Source: Gammaproteobacteria bacterium
GTDB taxonomy: Bacteria > Pseudomonadota > Gammaproteobacteria > Chromatiales > Chromatiaceae
Direction: 5' to 3'
DNA length: 49,200 bases
Assembly (NCBI GenBank): GCA_024510845.1
Contig: JANEMA010000001.1
Span: 74,384-123,583, forward strand
The notes below the pieces were generated by a model. That model searched no databases. It was not told the origin of the DNA and saw only the letters and a program-made list of their open reading frames with translations. The position numbers and the translations under genes are program-made. Positions 1 through 8,029 of this stretch are shown here, piece after piece; position 1 is the stretch's first letter, and the number at the start of each line of letters is the position of its first letter.

Positions 1-164
1 TCCGGGTGTCTCTTTCAGTAACGTACGAAAATACCGAAATCCCGTTGTGCAGCGTAATTTTGTTGCGAGGGTGATACCTTCGGAAAACCACCGACAGATA
101 ACGGTGGAAGGGGGAACGCCTGGTCGGGGGGTTCCATAACAAGAGTTGAGAATGGAGAAGAGAC
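1..164. other. Leader region with two inverted repeats before the DUF2173 trio
   Basis: No credible gene is seen here. Two potential hairpins lie in a row: CCACCG at 88-93 with CGGTGG at 102-107, and GGAAC at 113-117 with GTTCC at 131-135. Neither is followed by a T-run, so they are not obvious terminators of something upstream. They could be leader structures of the first small gene. A purine-rich ribosome binding site (GGAGAAGAG) sits just before the ATG at 165. Confidence 0.3.
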
Positions 165-518
165 ATGCTGACAGCCGAACTGATAGATCAGTCGGGCGTG
201 ATCGCGGTGGGAGAGTATTCCTACCGTGGTGATCGCTTCAGTTACAAGGGCGAAATCAATGAAGAGATGGCGCGCATGGCGGCCATCATGTGTCGTGCCA
301 CCACTATGAGCGAACACATGCAGGCCGGGATGATCGAGCAGTTTTGTCCCGGTTGTGGCGGGTCACCACCGCATGGCTGGATCGTACGTGGGCCAAGGTA
401 CACCGTGTGCAATGTGGCCAATGTATTCGCCTTTCTGCACAACCAGGCTGCATCACTCAACGATATCATGGCCCTGATGCAGAAGCGGCTGGCTGATGCA
501 GCGGCCAATCTGGTGTGA
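165..518 (+). CDS. DUF2173-like small protein, copy 1
   Basis: A 117-residue cytosolic protein of unknown function. Its N-terminus (a DxxGVIAxGEYS pattern at about residues 8-19), acidic middle helix and C-terminal GWIVRG strand (71-76) followed by VCNVAN match my recollection of the DUF2173 family, a small alpha/beta family with a roadblock-like layout. It has no signal peptide or membrane segment. A CPGC pair at 61-64 is unique to this copy and could bind metal or be redox active; that is inference. A good ribosome binding site precedes the ATG. It is the first of three tandem related genes, followed after 48 nt by copy 2. Family assignment is by pattern only. Confidence 0.7.
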   Translation: MLTAELIDQSGVIAVGEYSYRGDRFSYKGEINEEMARMAAIMCRATTMSEHMQAGMIEQFCPGCGGSPPHGWIVRGPRYTVCNVANVFAFLHNQAASLNDIMALMQKRLADAAANLV

Positions 519-566
519 TGAACAACAATTCCAAATTGGATGACGAACGATACGATGGAGGTAGAG

Positions 567-920
567 ATGGTGGATCTGGATCGACTGATGGCGCTCGATG
601 GCGCGCTGGCCGCATTCGAGATGAACGACAGGGGCGAGCTGCAGCAGCATCGCCTCGCCGAAGGCAGCGTTCTCGATGAGCGCACCCTGGACCTGCTGGG
701 ACACATGTGTGTGGCGAATATGGCGATAGCCACCATGCAGGCACGGGGCTGGGAGGCCTCCTTCGGCGATCAGGGATTCTATCCCGTCACCGGCTTTACT
801 CTGGTGGGTCTGAAATGGTCGACGGTGACCAACGGGCGTCACGCCGTAGTCGTGAGCAGGGACTCGGCGGGCTACGAGGAAACCTACGAGGTGCTTGGCG
901 TTGGGGGAGGTGCGGCGTGA
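567..920 (+). CDS. DUF2173-like small protein, copy 2 (divergent)
   Basis: Unknown function. I prefer the ATG at 567 over the in-frame ATG at 540, because GGAGG lies 5 nt upstream and the protein then begins directly with the family-type N-terminus (DLDRLMALDGALAAFEM). This start gives 117 residues, the same length as copy 1. The C-terminal half has the same layout as its neighbours but replaces GWIVRG..VC with GFTLVGLKW..V and lacks the cysteine, so it is the most diverged of the three. Its stop overlaps the GTG start of copy 3 as GTGA, so the two are probably translationally coupled. Confidence 0.65.
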   Translation: MVDLDRLMALDGALAAFEMNDRGELQQHRLAEGSVLDERTLDLLGHMCVANMAIATMQARGWEASFGDQGFYPVTGFTLVGLKWSTVTNGRHAVVVSRDSAGYEETYEVLGVGGGAA

Positions 921-1249
921 TTCGGCAGTTGCTCGCGGTGGATGGTGTGGTGGCGGTCTGTCAGTTTCGTGACGACGGCACCTTCGTCGAGGGCCACGGA
1001 TGGATGCCGGACGAACAGTTGCAGGCCCTGGCGCATTTTGCGCACGACTACAAGCGCATCGTCCAGGGCAATGCCGATCAGTTGGCCATGTTCACCGATG
1101 TGGATGGCTGGACGCCGCCGGGGGGCTGGATCGTGCGTGGTACGGGAATGAGTGTGTGCAGTGTAGGTAATCTGGTGTGCGTGTTCGAGAACACCGAAGG
1201 CAATTCGACCGAGGTGATGCAGCAACTCGACGATGTGGCGCGTTACTGA
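917..1249 (+). CDS. DUF2173-like small protein, copy 3
   Basis: A 110-residue protein starting at a GTG that overlaps the stop of copy 2. It shares with copy 1 the N-terminal pattern LLAVDGVVAVCQFRDDG (residues 5-21), GWIVRG at 70-75 and a following VCSVGN segment. There is no signal peptide. Function is unknown. The conserved cysteine after GWIVRG in copies 1 and 3, absent from copy 2, is the most visible difference between the paralogues. The arrangement suggests a co-translated set, possibly subunits of one small complex; that is inference. Confidence 0.68.
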   Translation: MIRQLLAVDGVVAVCQFRDDGTFVEGHGWMPDEQLQALAHFAHDYKRIVQGNADQLAMFTDVDGWTPPGGWIVRGTGMSVCSVGNLVCVFENTEGNSTEVMQQLDDVARY

Positions 1250-1344
1250 ATCGGTCACCTGGGAGCTTGTCGGACCGGGGATGAATGGGGTGAAAATCTG
1301 TACTGAGTGGATAATCCCTGTCGAATTTTCGCTTCGCGCCCTGA

Positions 1345-1379
1345 GTCCGCAGGCCGCTGGGTAACGGAGTGGCCTGGAC
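1345..1379. other. Inverted repeat in the gap before pcnB
   Basis: GTCCgCAGGCC (1345-1355) can pair with GGCCTGGAC (1371-1379), leaving one bulged G and a 15-nt loop. No T-run follows. It may end the DUF2173 transcript by another route or structure the pcnB leader. The rest of the 1250-1415 gap shows no clear promoter; a -10-like TATCAT at 1411-1416 has no matching -35. Confidence 0.3.
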
Positions 1380-1415
1380 GCGGCTGCTCCCCTCCCGGGC
1401 CCGGTCGTTGTATCA

Positions 1416-2747
1416 TTGCGCGACCTGTTTGACCATACACAGAGGAAGTTCACCATCGTTACGCCTGCCGTCATCCCGCGGGATCAGCACTGTATCTCCA
1501 GGGCCAATATCTCCAAGGCAGCCATGAAGGTGCTGTACCATCTGAAGGATGCGGGTTACGACGCCTATCTGGTGGGTGGCGGGGTGCGTGACCTGCTGCT
1601 GGGACGCGAGCCGAAGGATTTCGACGTGGTCACCAATGCTACGCCTGAGCAGGTCAAGGCGACTTTTCGCAACTGCCGTCTGATTGGCCGGCGTTTTCGC
1701 CTGGCGCACGTATATTTCGGTCGAGAGATCATCGAGGTGGCCACCTTTCGTGCCAACCGTCCCGCCGACCGGGACCTGGCACACACCGACAAAGGCATGA
1801 TCCTGCGCGACAACGTCTATGGCACCATCAAAGAAGATGCCTTGCGCCGGGATTTTACGATCAATGCGTTGTATTACGATATTCGGGATTTTTCGGTAGT
1901 CGATTATGCGGGAGGTATGCAGGACCTGCAGGAGGGCGTGTTGTATCTGATGGGTGATCCGGAGATCCGTTGTCGCGAGGATCCGGTCCGCATGCTGCGT
2001 GCCGCACGTTTTGCCGCCAGGCTGGGCTTTCGTCTGCATCCCGATACCGAGGCGCCGATCACCACGCTGGGTGGCCTACTCGCCGATGTGTCACCGGCAC
2101 GCCTGTTCGAGGAGGTTCTCAAGCTGTTCATGGCGGGCTACGGCGTGGCTTCGTTTGAAAGGCTGCGTCAGTACGGGCTGTTTGCCCAGCTGTTTCCCGA
2201 TACCGAGGCGGCGCTGGTGACCGAAGAGGGGGGCTTTCCGCACACCATGGTGTTGCAGGCGCTGAAGGACACCGACGAGCGAGTGCGCGAGGGCAGGCCC
2301 GTCACCCCGGCCTTTCTTTTCGCAGTGCTTCTCTGGGCGCCGGTACGTCTGCGCGCGCGGGCACTGGAGGCCAACGGGTTGGCGCCCTATACCGCCTTGC
2401 AGATGGCCGCGGGTGATCTCGTGGAACGGCAACTGACACGGGTTGCCATTCCACGACGATTCAGCATGCCAATGCGCGAGATCTGGGTCCTGCAATCGCG
2501 ATTTCGCCACACCAAGGGAAAGCGCCCCCAGCGGCTGGCCGCTCATCCGCGGTTCCGCGCGGCCTACGACTTTCTGCTGTTGCGTGCGCGCGCAGGCGAG
2601 GCTGATCCGGTGCTGGCCGAGTGGTGGATTCGCTTCCAGGAAGATGGTGGTGTGCCGTCTCCACCGTCGGCCGACGAAGAGCGGCCCACGCGCCCGCGCC
2701 GTCGCCGTGGTGGCCGCCGCCGACGCAAGGCGGCTCCCGCGGAGTGA
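1416..2747 (+). CDS. pcnB: Poly(A) polymerase I
   Basis: Adds 3' poly(A) tails to RNA and promotes RNA decay. The nucleotidyltransferase signature LVGGGVRDLLLG..PKDFDVVT lies near the N-terminus, the RNA-binding segment (EDPVRMLRAARFAARLGF) follows, and the C-terminus is an arginine-rich tail (RPRRRRGGRRRRK), typical of gammaproteobacterial PcnB. Longest frame from TTG at 1416 is 443 residues; E. coli PcnB is about 465. The TTG has no good ribosome binding site. A strong AGAGGAAG at 1441-1448 instead points to an ATC codon at 1455 (430 residues, beginning IVTPAVIPRDQH). E. coli pcnB is known to start at AUU, so a rare start is plausible. folK follows after 5 nt. Confidence 0.95.
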   Translation: MRDLFDHTQRKFTIVTPAVIPRDQHCISRANISKAAMKVLYHLKDAGYDAYLVGGGVRDLLLGREPKDFDVVTNATPEQVKATFRNCRLIGRRFRLAHVYFGREIIEVATFRANRPADRDLAHTDKGMILRDNVYGTIKEDALRRDFTINALYYDIRDFSVVDYAGGMQDLQEGVLYLMGDPEIRCREDPVRMLRAARFAARLGFRLHPDTEAPITTLGGLLADVSPARLFEEVLKLFMAGYGVASFERLRQYGLFAQLFPDTEAALVTEEGGFPHTMVLQALKDTDERVREGRPVTPAFLFAVLLWAPVRLRARALEANGLAPYTALQMAAGDLVERQLTRVAIPRRFSMPMREIWVLQSRFRHTKGKRPQRLAAHPRFRAAYDFLLLRARAGEADPVLAEWWIRFQEDGGVPSPPSADEERPTRPRRRRGGRRRRKAAPAE

Positions 2748-2752
2748 GCGTC

Positions 2753-3235
2753 ATGACACGGGGCCATGTCGGGCTCGGCAGCAACCTGGAGGATACACGT
2801 CGGCAGATCGGGCGCGCCTTCGATGCTCTGGCAGCTTTGCCTGGGAGTGTTTTGGTGGCGCGCTCGTCCCTGTACCGTTCCGCGCCCATGGGGCCAGCCG
2901 ATCAGCCCGATTACCTCAACGCGGTGGCTGTACTGGATACGCGACTGAGCCCGCTGACATTGCTGGACGCGTTACAGGAGATCGAGCGTGCGCAACGGCG
3001 GGTCCGTGGACGCCGCTGGGGCCCCCGTACCCTGGATCTCGACCTGCTGCTCTATGGAAATCGGCAGATCGACCTGCCGCGCCTGCAGGTGCCGCATCCG
3101 GGTATGCACCAACGCTGTTTCGTGCTGTTGCCGTTGTGGGAGGTGGCCGGCGACATCGAGATTCCGGATCGGGGTCGGGTATCGACGCTGTTGTCGTGTT
3201 GCGGACCGCCGGCAGCCTATCGCCTGGACGATTGA
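2753..3235 (+). CDS. folK: 2-amino-4-hydroxy-6-hydroxymethyldihydropteridine pyrophosphokinase
   Basis: Transfers pyrophosphate from ATP to 6-hydroxymethyl-7,8-dihydropterin in folate synthesis; cytosolic. The 160-residue protein shows the family marks: HVGLGSNLEDTR at the start, SLYRSAPMGPADQPDYLNAV, and the RxRxRRWGPRTLDLDLLLYG signature near residues 80-100. The ATG at 2753 is chosen because GGAG lies 9 nt upstream and the conserved N-terminus starts there; a GTG at 2744 would overlap the pcnB stop. pcnB-folK-panB-panC is a common gammaproteobacterial order. Confidence 0.95.
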   Translation: MTRGHVGLGSNLEDTRRQIGRAFDALAALPGSVLVARSSLYRSAPMGPADQPDYLNAVAVLDTRLSPLTLLDALQEIERAQRRVRGRRWGPRTLDLDLLLYGNRQIDLPRLQVPHPGMHQRCFVLLPLWEVAGDIEIPDRGRVSTLLSCCGPPAAYRLDD

Positions 3236-3287
3236 TCCACGGCGTGTGGCTGGTCACAATGCTGCCCACAAACAAGGGGTATCCCGG

Positions 3288-4085
3288 ATGAACAAGATCA
3301 CCATCACCACCCTTGAGAGTATGAAAGGCGTGGGCGGGAAGATCGTCGCGATTACCGCTTATGATGCAAGCTTTGCCCACCTGTGCGAGAACGCCGGTGT
3401 CGATCTGTTGCTGGTCGGTGACTCGCTGGGCATGGTGGTTCAGGGGTACGACAGCACGCTGCCGGTAACCGTAGATCAGATGGTCTATCACACGGCCTGT
3501 GTCGTGCGTGCCACCGAGCACGTGCTGGTCGTGGCGGACATGCCGTTCATGGCCTATTCCACCACCGATCAGGCATTGGAAACTGCCGCGCGCCTGATGA
3601 AGGAAGGCGGTGCAGAGATGGTAAAGCTGGAGGGGGGGGGGCCTCAGCTCGAGACGGTGCGTTATCTCACCGAGCGCGGTATTCCGGTCTGTGGCCACCT
3701 CGGATTGACGCCGCAGTCGGTGCATCAGCTCGGTGGTTACCGGGTGCAGGGACGTGAGCGGGATGCCGCAACCGCCATGCTGGAGGAGGCTGTGGCATTG
3801 CAACAGGCGGGCGCGCAGATGTTGGTACTCGAGTGCGTGCCGCAACGGCTGGCAACCGAGATCAGCAACACTCTGGACATTCCGGTCATCGGTATCGGTG
3901 TCGGTGCCGGCACGGACGGGCAGGTGCTGGTGCTCTACGACGTGATCGGCATCAGTGTGAACCGTATCCCGAAGTTCGCACATGACTTCATGCAAGGGGC
4001 GGTCAGCATCGAGGGGGCGGTCCAGGCCTACGTGTTGGCCGTGCGCGAGGGAGCCTTTCCGCGCCAGGAGAATACCTTCGAATGA
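3288..4085 (+). CDS. panB: 3-methyl-2-oxobutanoate hydroxymethyltransferase
   Basis: Makes ketopantoate from 2-oxoisovalerate and methylenetetrahydrofolate, the first committed step of pantothenate and CoA synthesis. The 265 residues are close to the usual length. Recognisable segments are TAYDASFAHLCENAGVDLLLVGDSLG, DMPFMAY and CGHLGLTPQSVHQLGGYRVQG. The gene contains a run of ten G at 3633-3642, coding for the end of LEGGGP in the KLEGG region. Its end overlaps panC as ATGA (4082-4085), so the two are coupled. Confidence 0.96.
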   Translation: MNKITITTLESMKGVGGKIVAITAYDASFAHLCENAGVDLLLVGDSLGMVVQGYDSTLPVTVDQMVYHTACVVRATEHVLVVADMPFMAYSTTDQALETAARLMKEGGAEMVKLEGGGPQLETVRYLTERGIPVCGHLGLTPQSVHQLGGYRVQGRERDAATAMLEEAVALQQAGAQMLVLECVPQRLATEISNTLDIPVIGIGVGAGTDGQVLVLYDVIGISVNRIPKFAHDFMQGAVSIEGAVQAYVLAVREGAFPRQENTFE

Positions 4086-4930
4086 AGATGCTTGGGCAGA
4101 TCGAGGCGTTGCGCAGGGCAGTGCTCGGGTTGCGCGCCGATGGTCGGGTGGCATTCGTGCCGACCATGGGCAATCTGCATGCCGGTCACCTGACTCTGGT
4201 GCGCGAGGCGTTCCGGCATGCCGACAGCGTGGTGGTGAGCATCTTCGTCAACCCCTTGCAGTTCGAACCCAACGAGGACCTGGACAAGTATCCGCGGACA
4301 CTCGAGGCTGACTGCCGTGCGCTCGAGGCAGAAGGCGTGGACCTGCTGTTCGTGCCGCCGGTGGAGGTCATGTATCCGGTGCCTCTGGAGCAACAGACCC
4401 GGGTCGAGGTGCCCGGGATCAGCACCCTGTATTGCGGTGCTTCGCGTCCTGGGCATTTCGCCGGCGTGGCCACCGTGGTATGTAAGTTGTTCAACATGGT
4501 GCAGCCGGAGCTGGCGATATTCGGCAAGAAGGACTACCAGCAGCTTCTGGTGATGCGGCGCATGGTGTGTGACCTGGCCATGTCGGTGGAGATTCTGGGA
4601 GTCGATACGGTGCGTGAACCCGATGGCCTGGCCATGAGTTCGCGCAATCGATACCTCGACGCGTCCGAGCGCCGTGTCGCTCCCCGGCTGTATGCCACGC
4701 TGCGCGCCGCGGCGGCCCGTGTGACGGAAGGGGAGTGTAACTGGGGCGGGCTGGGTGACTGGATTCGGAAGGAGCTGGACAATGTGGGGTTTCGTACCGA
4801 CTATGCCGTGGTGGTGGATGCTGCCACCCTGCTGCCGCCTGCGGACAGGAGTGAAAAACTGGTGATTCTCGTTGCCGCCTGGCTTGGCAAGGCACGCCTG
4901 ATCGACAATCTGGAGATGGAGATCAAATGA
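4082..4930 (+). CDS. panC: Pantothenate synthetase
   Basis: Joins pantoate and beta-alanine using ATP to form pantothenate. The 282-residue protein shows the nucleotidyl-transferase motif PTMGNLHAGHLTLV near residues 27-40, NPLQFEPNEDLDKYPR, FGKKDYQQLLVMRRM and the C-terminal EPDGLAMSSRNRYL motif. It overlaps panB upstream and the MscS-type channel downstream (ATGA at 4927-4930), so the three genes form a tight operon. Confidence 0.96.
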   Translation: MKMLGQIEALRRAVLGLRADGRVAFVPTMGNLHAGHLTLVREAFRHADSVVVSIFVNPLQFEPNEDLDKYPRTLEADCRALEAEGVDLLFVPPVEVMYPVPLEQQTRVEVPGISTLYCGASRPGHFAGVATVVCKLFNMVQPELAIFGKKDYQQLLVMRRMVCDLAMSVEILGVDTVREPDGLAMSSRNRYLDASERRVAPRLYATLRAAAARVTEGECNWGGLGDWIRKELDNVGFRTDYAVVVDAATLLPPADRSEKLVILVAAWLGKARLIDNLEMEIK

Positions 4931-6600
4931 CTGGAACGACATGCCGTATCCCGATTCTTCTGGTCTGCTTCCTGGCTTTTCTGAGCCTCATGCCGGTTAT
5001 GGTGGAAGCCACGGCGTCGGCCTCACCGGCGGAAGTTTCCAAGGTGCCTCCCGCTCACCTGTCCTCTCCGCGCGAGACCCTGAGAACCTTCCTGAGTGCC
5101 ATGAACGACATCAAAAGTGGAGACGTCGGACGCATTCAGGATGCCCTGGAAACGCTGGACCTGTCGCAGATCAGTGCCCCGATACGCCGGGAAATCGGTA
5201 AGAAGCGTGCTTGGCTGTTGCTCGAGATCATAGAGCGTACCCGCAAGGTGAATCTCAAGCGGGTGCCGCGGCGCCCAGACGGCAGTGAATGGACCTTCGC
5301 CCGTTACGGTGACGGTATCATCCGTCTGCGCAGCCAGGAAGGCGACGGGCGCTGGTTGTTCGACGCATTGACCATCGAGCAGTTGCCCAGGATCTACGAG
5401 CGGGTTGCCAGCGGTGCGCGGGTCAAGGGACTGAACGACAGCGCCGACTACCTGCCCTGGGAGATTCGCCTGCAACGCATGATGCCCGAGGTGCTGCAAC
5501 ACAAGACTTTCCTGCTGGAGAACTGGCGCTGGGTGGCGCTTCTTCTGGTGATCGTGCTCGGCATGCTCACTGACTGGGGTGTGAGCCGTGCCTTGCGCCG
5601 CTTCATGCGCAGCTGGATGCGTTGTAACCCCGGTGATTATGCAGAGGTGGAAGATGGCGAGAACCGCCTGCGTCCGCTGGGTATGGTAGTCATGGCCGGT
5701 ATCTGGTGGGCAGGTATCAATGCCATCGGCCTGCCAGAGCTGGCATTGCTGATCCTGCTGGTGGCGGTCAAGACCTTGGCCAGTCTGGCCGCCGTCTGGG
5801 CAGCCTACCGTGTGGTGGACATCCTCGCAGTCTGGTTGCGTGCGCGCGCCGCGGCCACCAACAACAAGATCGACGACGTGCTGGTACCTCTGATCACCCG
5901 TTCATTGAAGATCTTTGTCACGGTGGTTGGCTTGGTGTTCATTACCGACAATCTCGACATCGACATCACCGGGCTGCTGGCTGGCCTCGGGCTGGGCGGC
6001 CTGGCCTTTGCCCTGGCCGCCAAGGACATGGTGCAGAATCTGTTCGGTTCGGTGACCGTACTACTCGATCATACCTTCACCGTGGGTGATTGGATCGTGC
6101 TCGATGATGTGGAAGGTACGGTGGAGTATATGGGTTTTCGCAGCACGCGCATTCGTACCTTCTACAATTCGCTGGTGATCATTCCCAACTCGCGATTTAT
6201 CACGGCCAAGGTGGATAACATGGGAGCGCGCCGCTACCGGCGCTACAAGGCACATTTCGGGCTTGCTTACGACACCCCGCCGGAGCAGATCGAGGCCTTC
6301 TGCGAGGCTCTGCGTGAACTGGTGCGCGAGCACTCCTGCATGCGCAAGGACTATTTCCATATCTACCTCAATGATCTGGGTGACAGCGCCCTGTCGGTAC
6401 TGATCTACGTTTTCTGGGAGACGCCCGACTGGGCCTCCGAGCTGCGTGAGCGGCATCACTTTCTGCTGGATTGCCTGCGCGTGGCGCGTGAACTGAATGT
6501 GGAATTCGCCTTTCCCACGCAGACGCTGTACCTGCGCAACGAGGACTACGAACCGACGCTTCCCGGGGAGCCGCCGTTCGCCGGCCGGTCGCGGACGTGA
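4927..6600 (+). CDS. MscS-family mechanosensitive ion channel
   Basis: A 557-residue inner membrane protein expected to open under membrane tension during osmotic downshock. An N-terminal signal-like helix (residues 7-28) is followed by a periplasmic domain of about 160 residues, then several membrane helices from about residue 198. The pore helix and MscS core (GLLAGLGLGGLAFALAAKDMVQNLFGS) lie near residues 352-378, followed by the beta domain (FTVGDWIVLDDVEGTVEYMGFRSTRIRT) and a cytosolic C-terminal domain. It is longer than E. coli MscS (286) and resembles YbdG/YnaI-sized or larger paralogues. It starts in an ATGA overlap with panC. Confidence 0.9.
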   Translation: MTGTTCRIPILLVCFLAFLSLMPVMVEATASASPAEVSKVPPAHLSSPRETLRTFLSAMNDIKSGDVGRIQDALETLDLSQISAPIRREIGKKRAWLLLEIIERTRKVNLKRVPRRPDGSEWTFARYGDGIIRLRSQEGDGRWLFDALTIEQLPRIYERVASGARVKGLNDSADYLPWEIRLQRMMPEVLQHKTFLLENWRWVALLLVIVLGMLTDWGVSRALRRFMRSWMRCNPGDYAEVEDGENRLRPLGMVVMAGIWWAGINAIGLPELALLILLVAVKTLASLAAVWAAYRVVDILAVWLRARAAATNNKIDDVLVPLITRSLKIFVTVVGLVFITDNLDIDITGLLAGLGLGGLAFALAAKDMVQNLFGSVTVLLDHTFTVGDWIVLDDVEGTVEYMGFRSTRIRTFYNSLVIIPNSRFITAKVDNMGARRYRRYKAHFGLAYDTPPEQIEAFCEALRELVREHSCMRKDYFHIYLNDLGDSALSVLIYVFWETPDWASELRERHHFLLDCLRVARELNVEFAFPTQTLYLRNEDYEPTLPGEPPFAGRSRT

Positions 6601-6972
6601 GACCGCGCGTCGTGTGGTGCAACAGACCCGGCAGGTGCTGGGAACGGAGTGATGTGAGGGCCTTGGCCTGCCGCTCCTGTTCATGGTGCCGTGGGTGGGC
6701 GTGAACTGTGCCATCCGCAGGATACTGGGCGGCTATGTCTGCTCCCGGCAAGATCATGCTGGTGATCAATCTCGGTTTTCCCCTGCTGGAAAGGCCTGCG
6801 GGTCCGCTTTCTGGATGCTGACAACGTCATGAATGGCATCAGCACCAACTTGGGCGTCGTCTACCTGAGTGATTACGACAGCTTTTCCGACAAGGAGCGC
6901 GACCGTGTCAACCAAGGTCTGCATCGATATGCCATCGTAAGCTGTTGCACCATTCGGGAAGTTGCCGCATGA
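6601..6972 (+). pseudogene. Decayed coding fragment between the channel gene and the CoA-binding gene
   Basis: No intact gene fits 6601-6968. An open stretch at 6766-6972 encodes RVRFLDADNVMNG... through YLSDYDSFSDKERDRVNQ and ends in a TGA that overlaps the next start as ATGA. It has no good start codon. Upstream, another frame from ATG 6735 (MSAPGKIMLVINLGF) ends after the point where the first frame opens, so a single frameshift near 6778-6792 would join them. This looks like the 3' part of a broken gene. I do not recognise the protein family. Confidence 0.35.
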
Positions 6973-7343
6973 CTACCAGGGAACACCATGTCGCCATACT
7001 GGGCGCCAGCCCCAAGCCGGAGCGCTATGCCAATCGAGCCATCCGTTTGCTGCTCGAGCACGGTTATCGGGTGACGCCCATCCACCCGCGTTTTCGCGAG
7101 ATCGAGGGAATGACGGTCGCCAACACGTTGGATCAGGTACCGCGCCCGGTGGATACCCTTACCCTTTACGTTGGCCCCGAACGCCTGGAACCACAGATCC
7201 CGGTGCTGATCGCACTCGCGCCCGGCCGGGTTATCTTCAATCCCGGTACCGAATCACATACCTTCCAGCAGGCACTGGATGATGCCGGCATTCCCTGGTT
7301 CGAGGCCTGTACCCTGGTGCTGCTCAAGACCAGGCAGTTCTGA
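6969..7343 (+). CDS. CoA-binding domain protein (YccU-like)
   Basis: A 124-residue protein made of one Rossmann-type CoA-binding domain (CoA_binding_2). Marks are HVAILGASPKPERYANRAIRLL near the N-terminus, VTPIHPR, and GRVIFNPGTES. The physiological role of this family is not settled. The ATG at 6969 is preferred to the in-frame TTG at 6945 because it starts at the conserved region and overlaps the upstream frame's stop. greB begins 11 nt downstream. Confidence 0.85.
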   Translation: MTTREHHVAILGASPKPERYANRAIRLLLEHGYRVTPIHPRFREIEGMTVANTLDQVPRPVDTLTLYVGPERLEPQIPVLIALAPGRVIFNPGTESHTFQQALDDAGIPWFEACTLVLLKTRQF

Positions 7344-7354
7344 GCTCTAACCCC

Positions 7355-7834
7355 ATGGCGCGCTCACCCCATATCACCCGCGAGGGCTTCGAGGCGTTGA
7401 AGACAGAGCAGCGTGCGCTCTGGGACAAGCGCCGCGAGATAGTGAAACATTTGGCCGCCGCTGCGGCCGAGGGCGATCGCTCGGAAAATGCCGAGTATAT
7501 CTATCGCAAGAAGCAGCTCCGCGAATTGGACCGGCGCATTCGCTACCTGCAGAAGCGTATTCCCGAACTGAAGGTGGTCGAACGTATCCCCGATGATTCT
7601 GAACGGGTGTACTTCGGCGCCTGGGTGGAACTGGCCGACCGTCAGGGCGAGACTCATGCCTACCGCATCGTGGGTGCCGACGAGTTCGATCCCAAGCGCC
7701 GCTGGATCAGTATCGATTCACCGATGGCGCGCGCCCTGCTCGGCCGTGCTCTCGATGAACCTGTGCGGGTGTGCCTCCCCGACGGCGAGGCCGAATTCGA
7801 GATCATGACCATTTGCTATGACAACTCGGTGTGA
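7355..7834 (+). CDS. greB: Transcription elongation factor GreB
   Basis: Rescues backtracked RNA polymerase by stimulating cleavage of the nascent transcript. The 159-residue protein has the N-terminal coiled coil (residues about 10-75, with GDRSENAEYIYRKKQLRELD at the tip region, containing the acidic residues) and a C-terminal FKBP-like domain (WISIDSPMARALLGR). The KKQLRELDRRIRYL segment points to GreB rather than GreA. Start ATG at 7355. It is the last intact gene before an insertion sequence remnant. Confidence 0.93.
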   Translation: MARSPHITREGFEALKTEQRALWDKRREIVKHLAAAAAEGDRSENAEYIYRKKQLRELDRRIRYLQKRIPELKVVERIPDDSERVYFGAWVELADRQGETHAYRIVGADEFDPKRRWISIDSPMARALLGRALDEPVRVCLPDGEAEFEIMTICYDNSV

Positions 7835-8029
7835 ACTTTCATCGGTATCAGCTGGTAACTACCTCGAGGCAATCGAGCTGAAGCCATCATGCAACCTCGA
7901 CACACCTAATCTGGTGCTCGGCTGGTGTGCATCGGCCTCCTCGGAGCCCTGCTGCCACGATGCTGGTCAGGATATTCCTGCTGAACACAGCCTGGGTTTT
8001 CTCGCACAGCTCATCGTGCGAACACCCTG

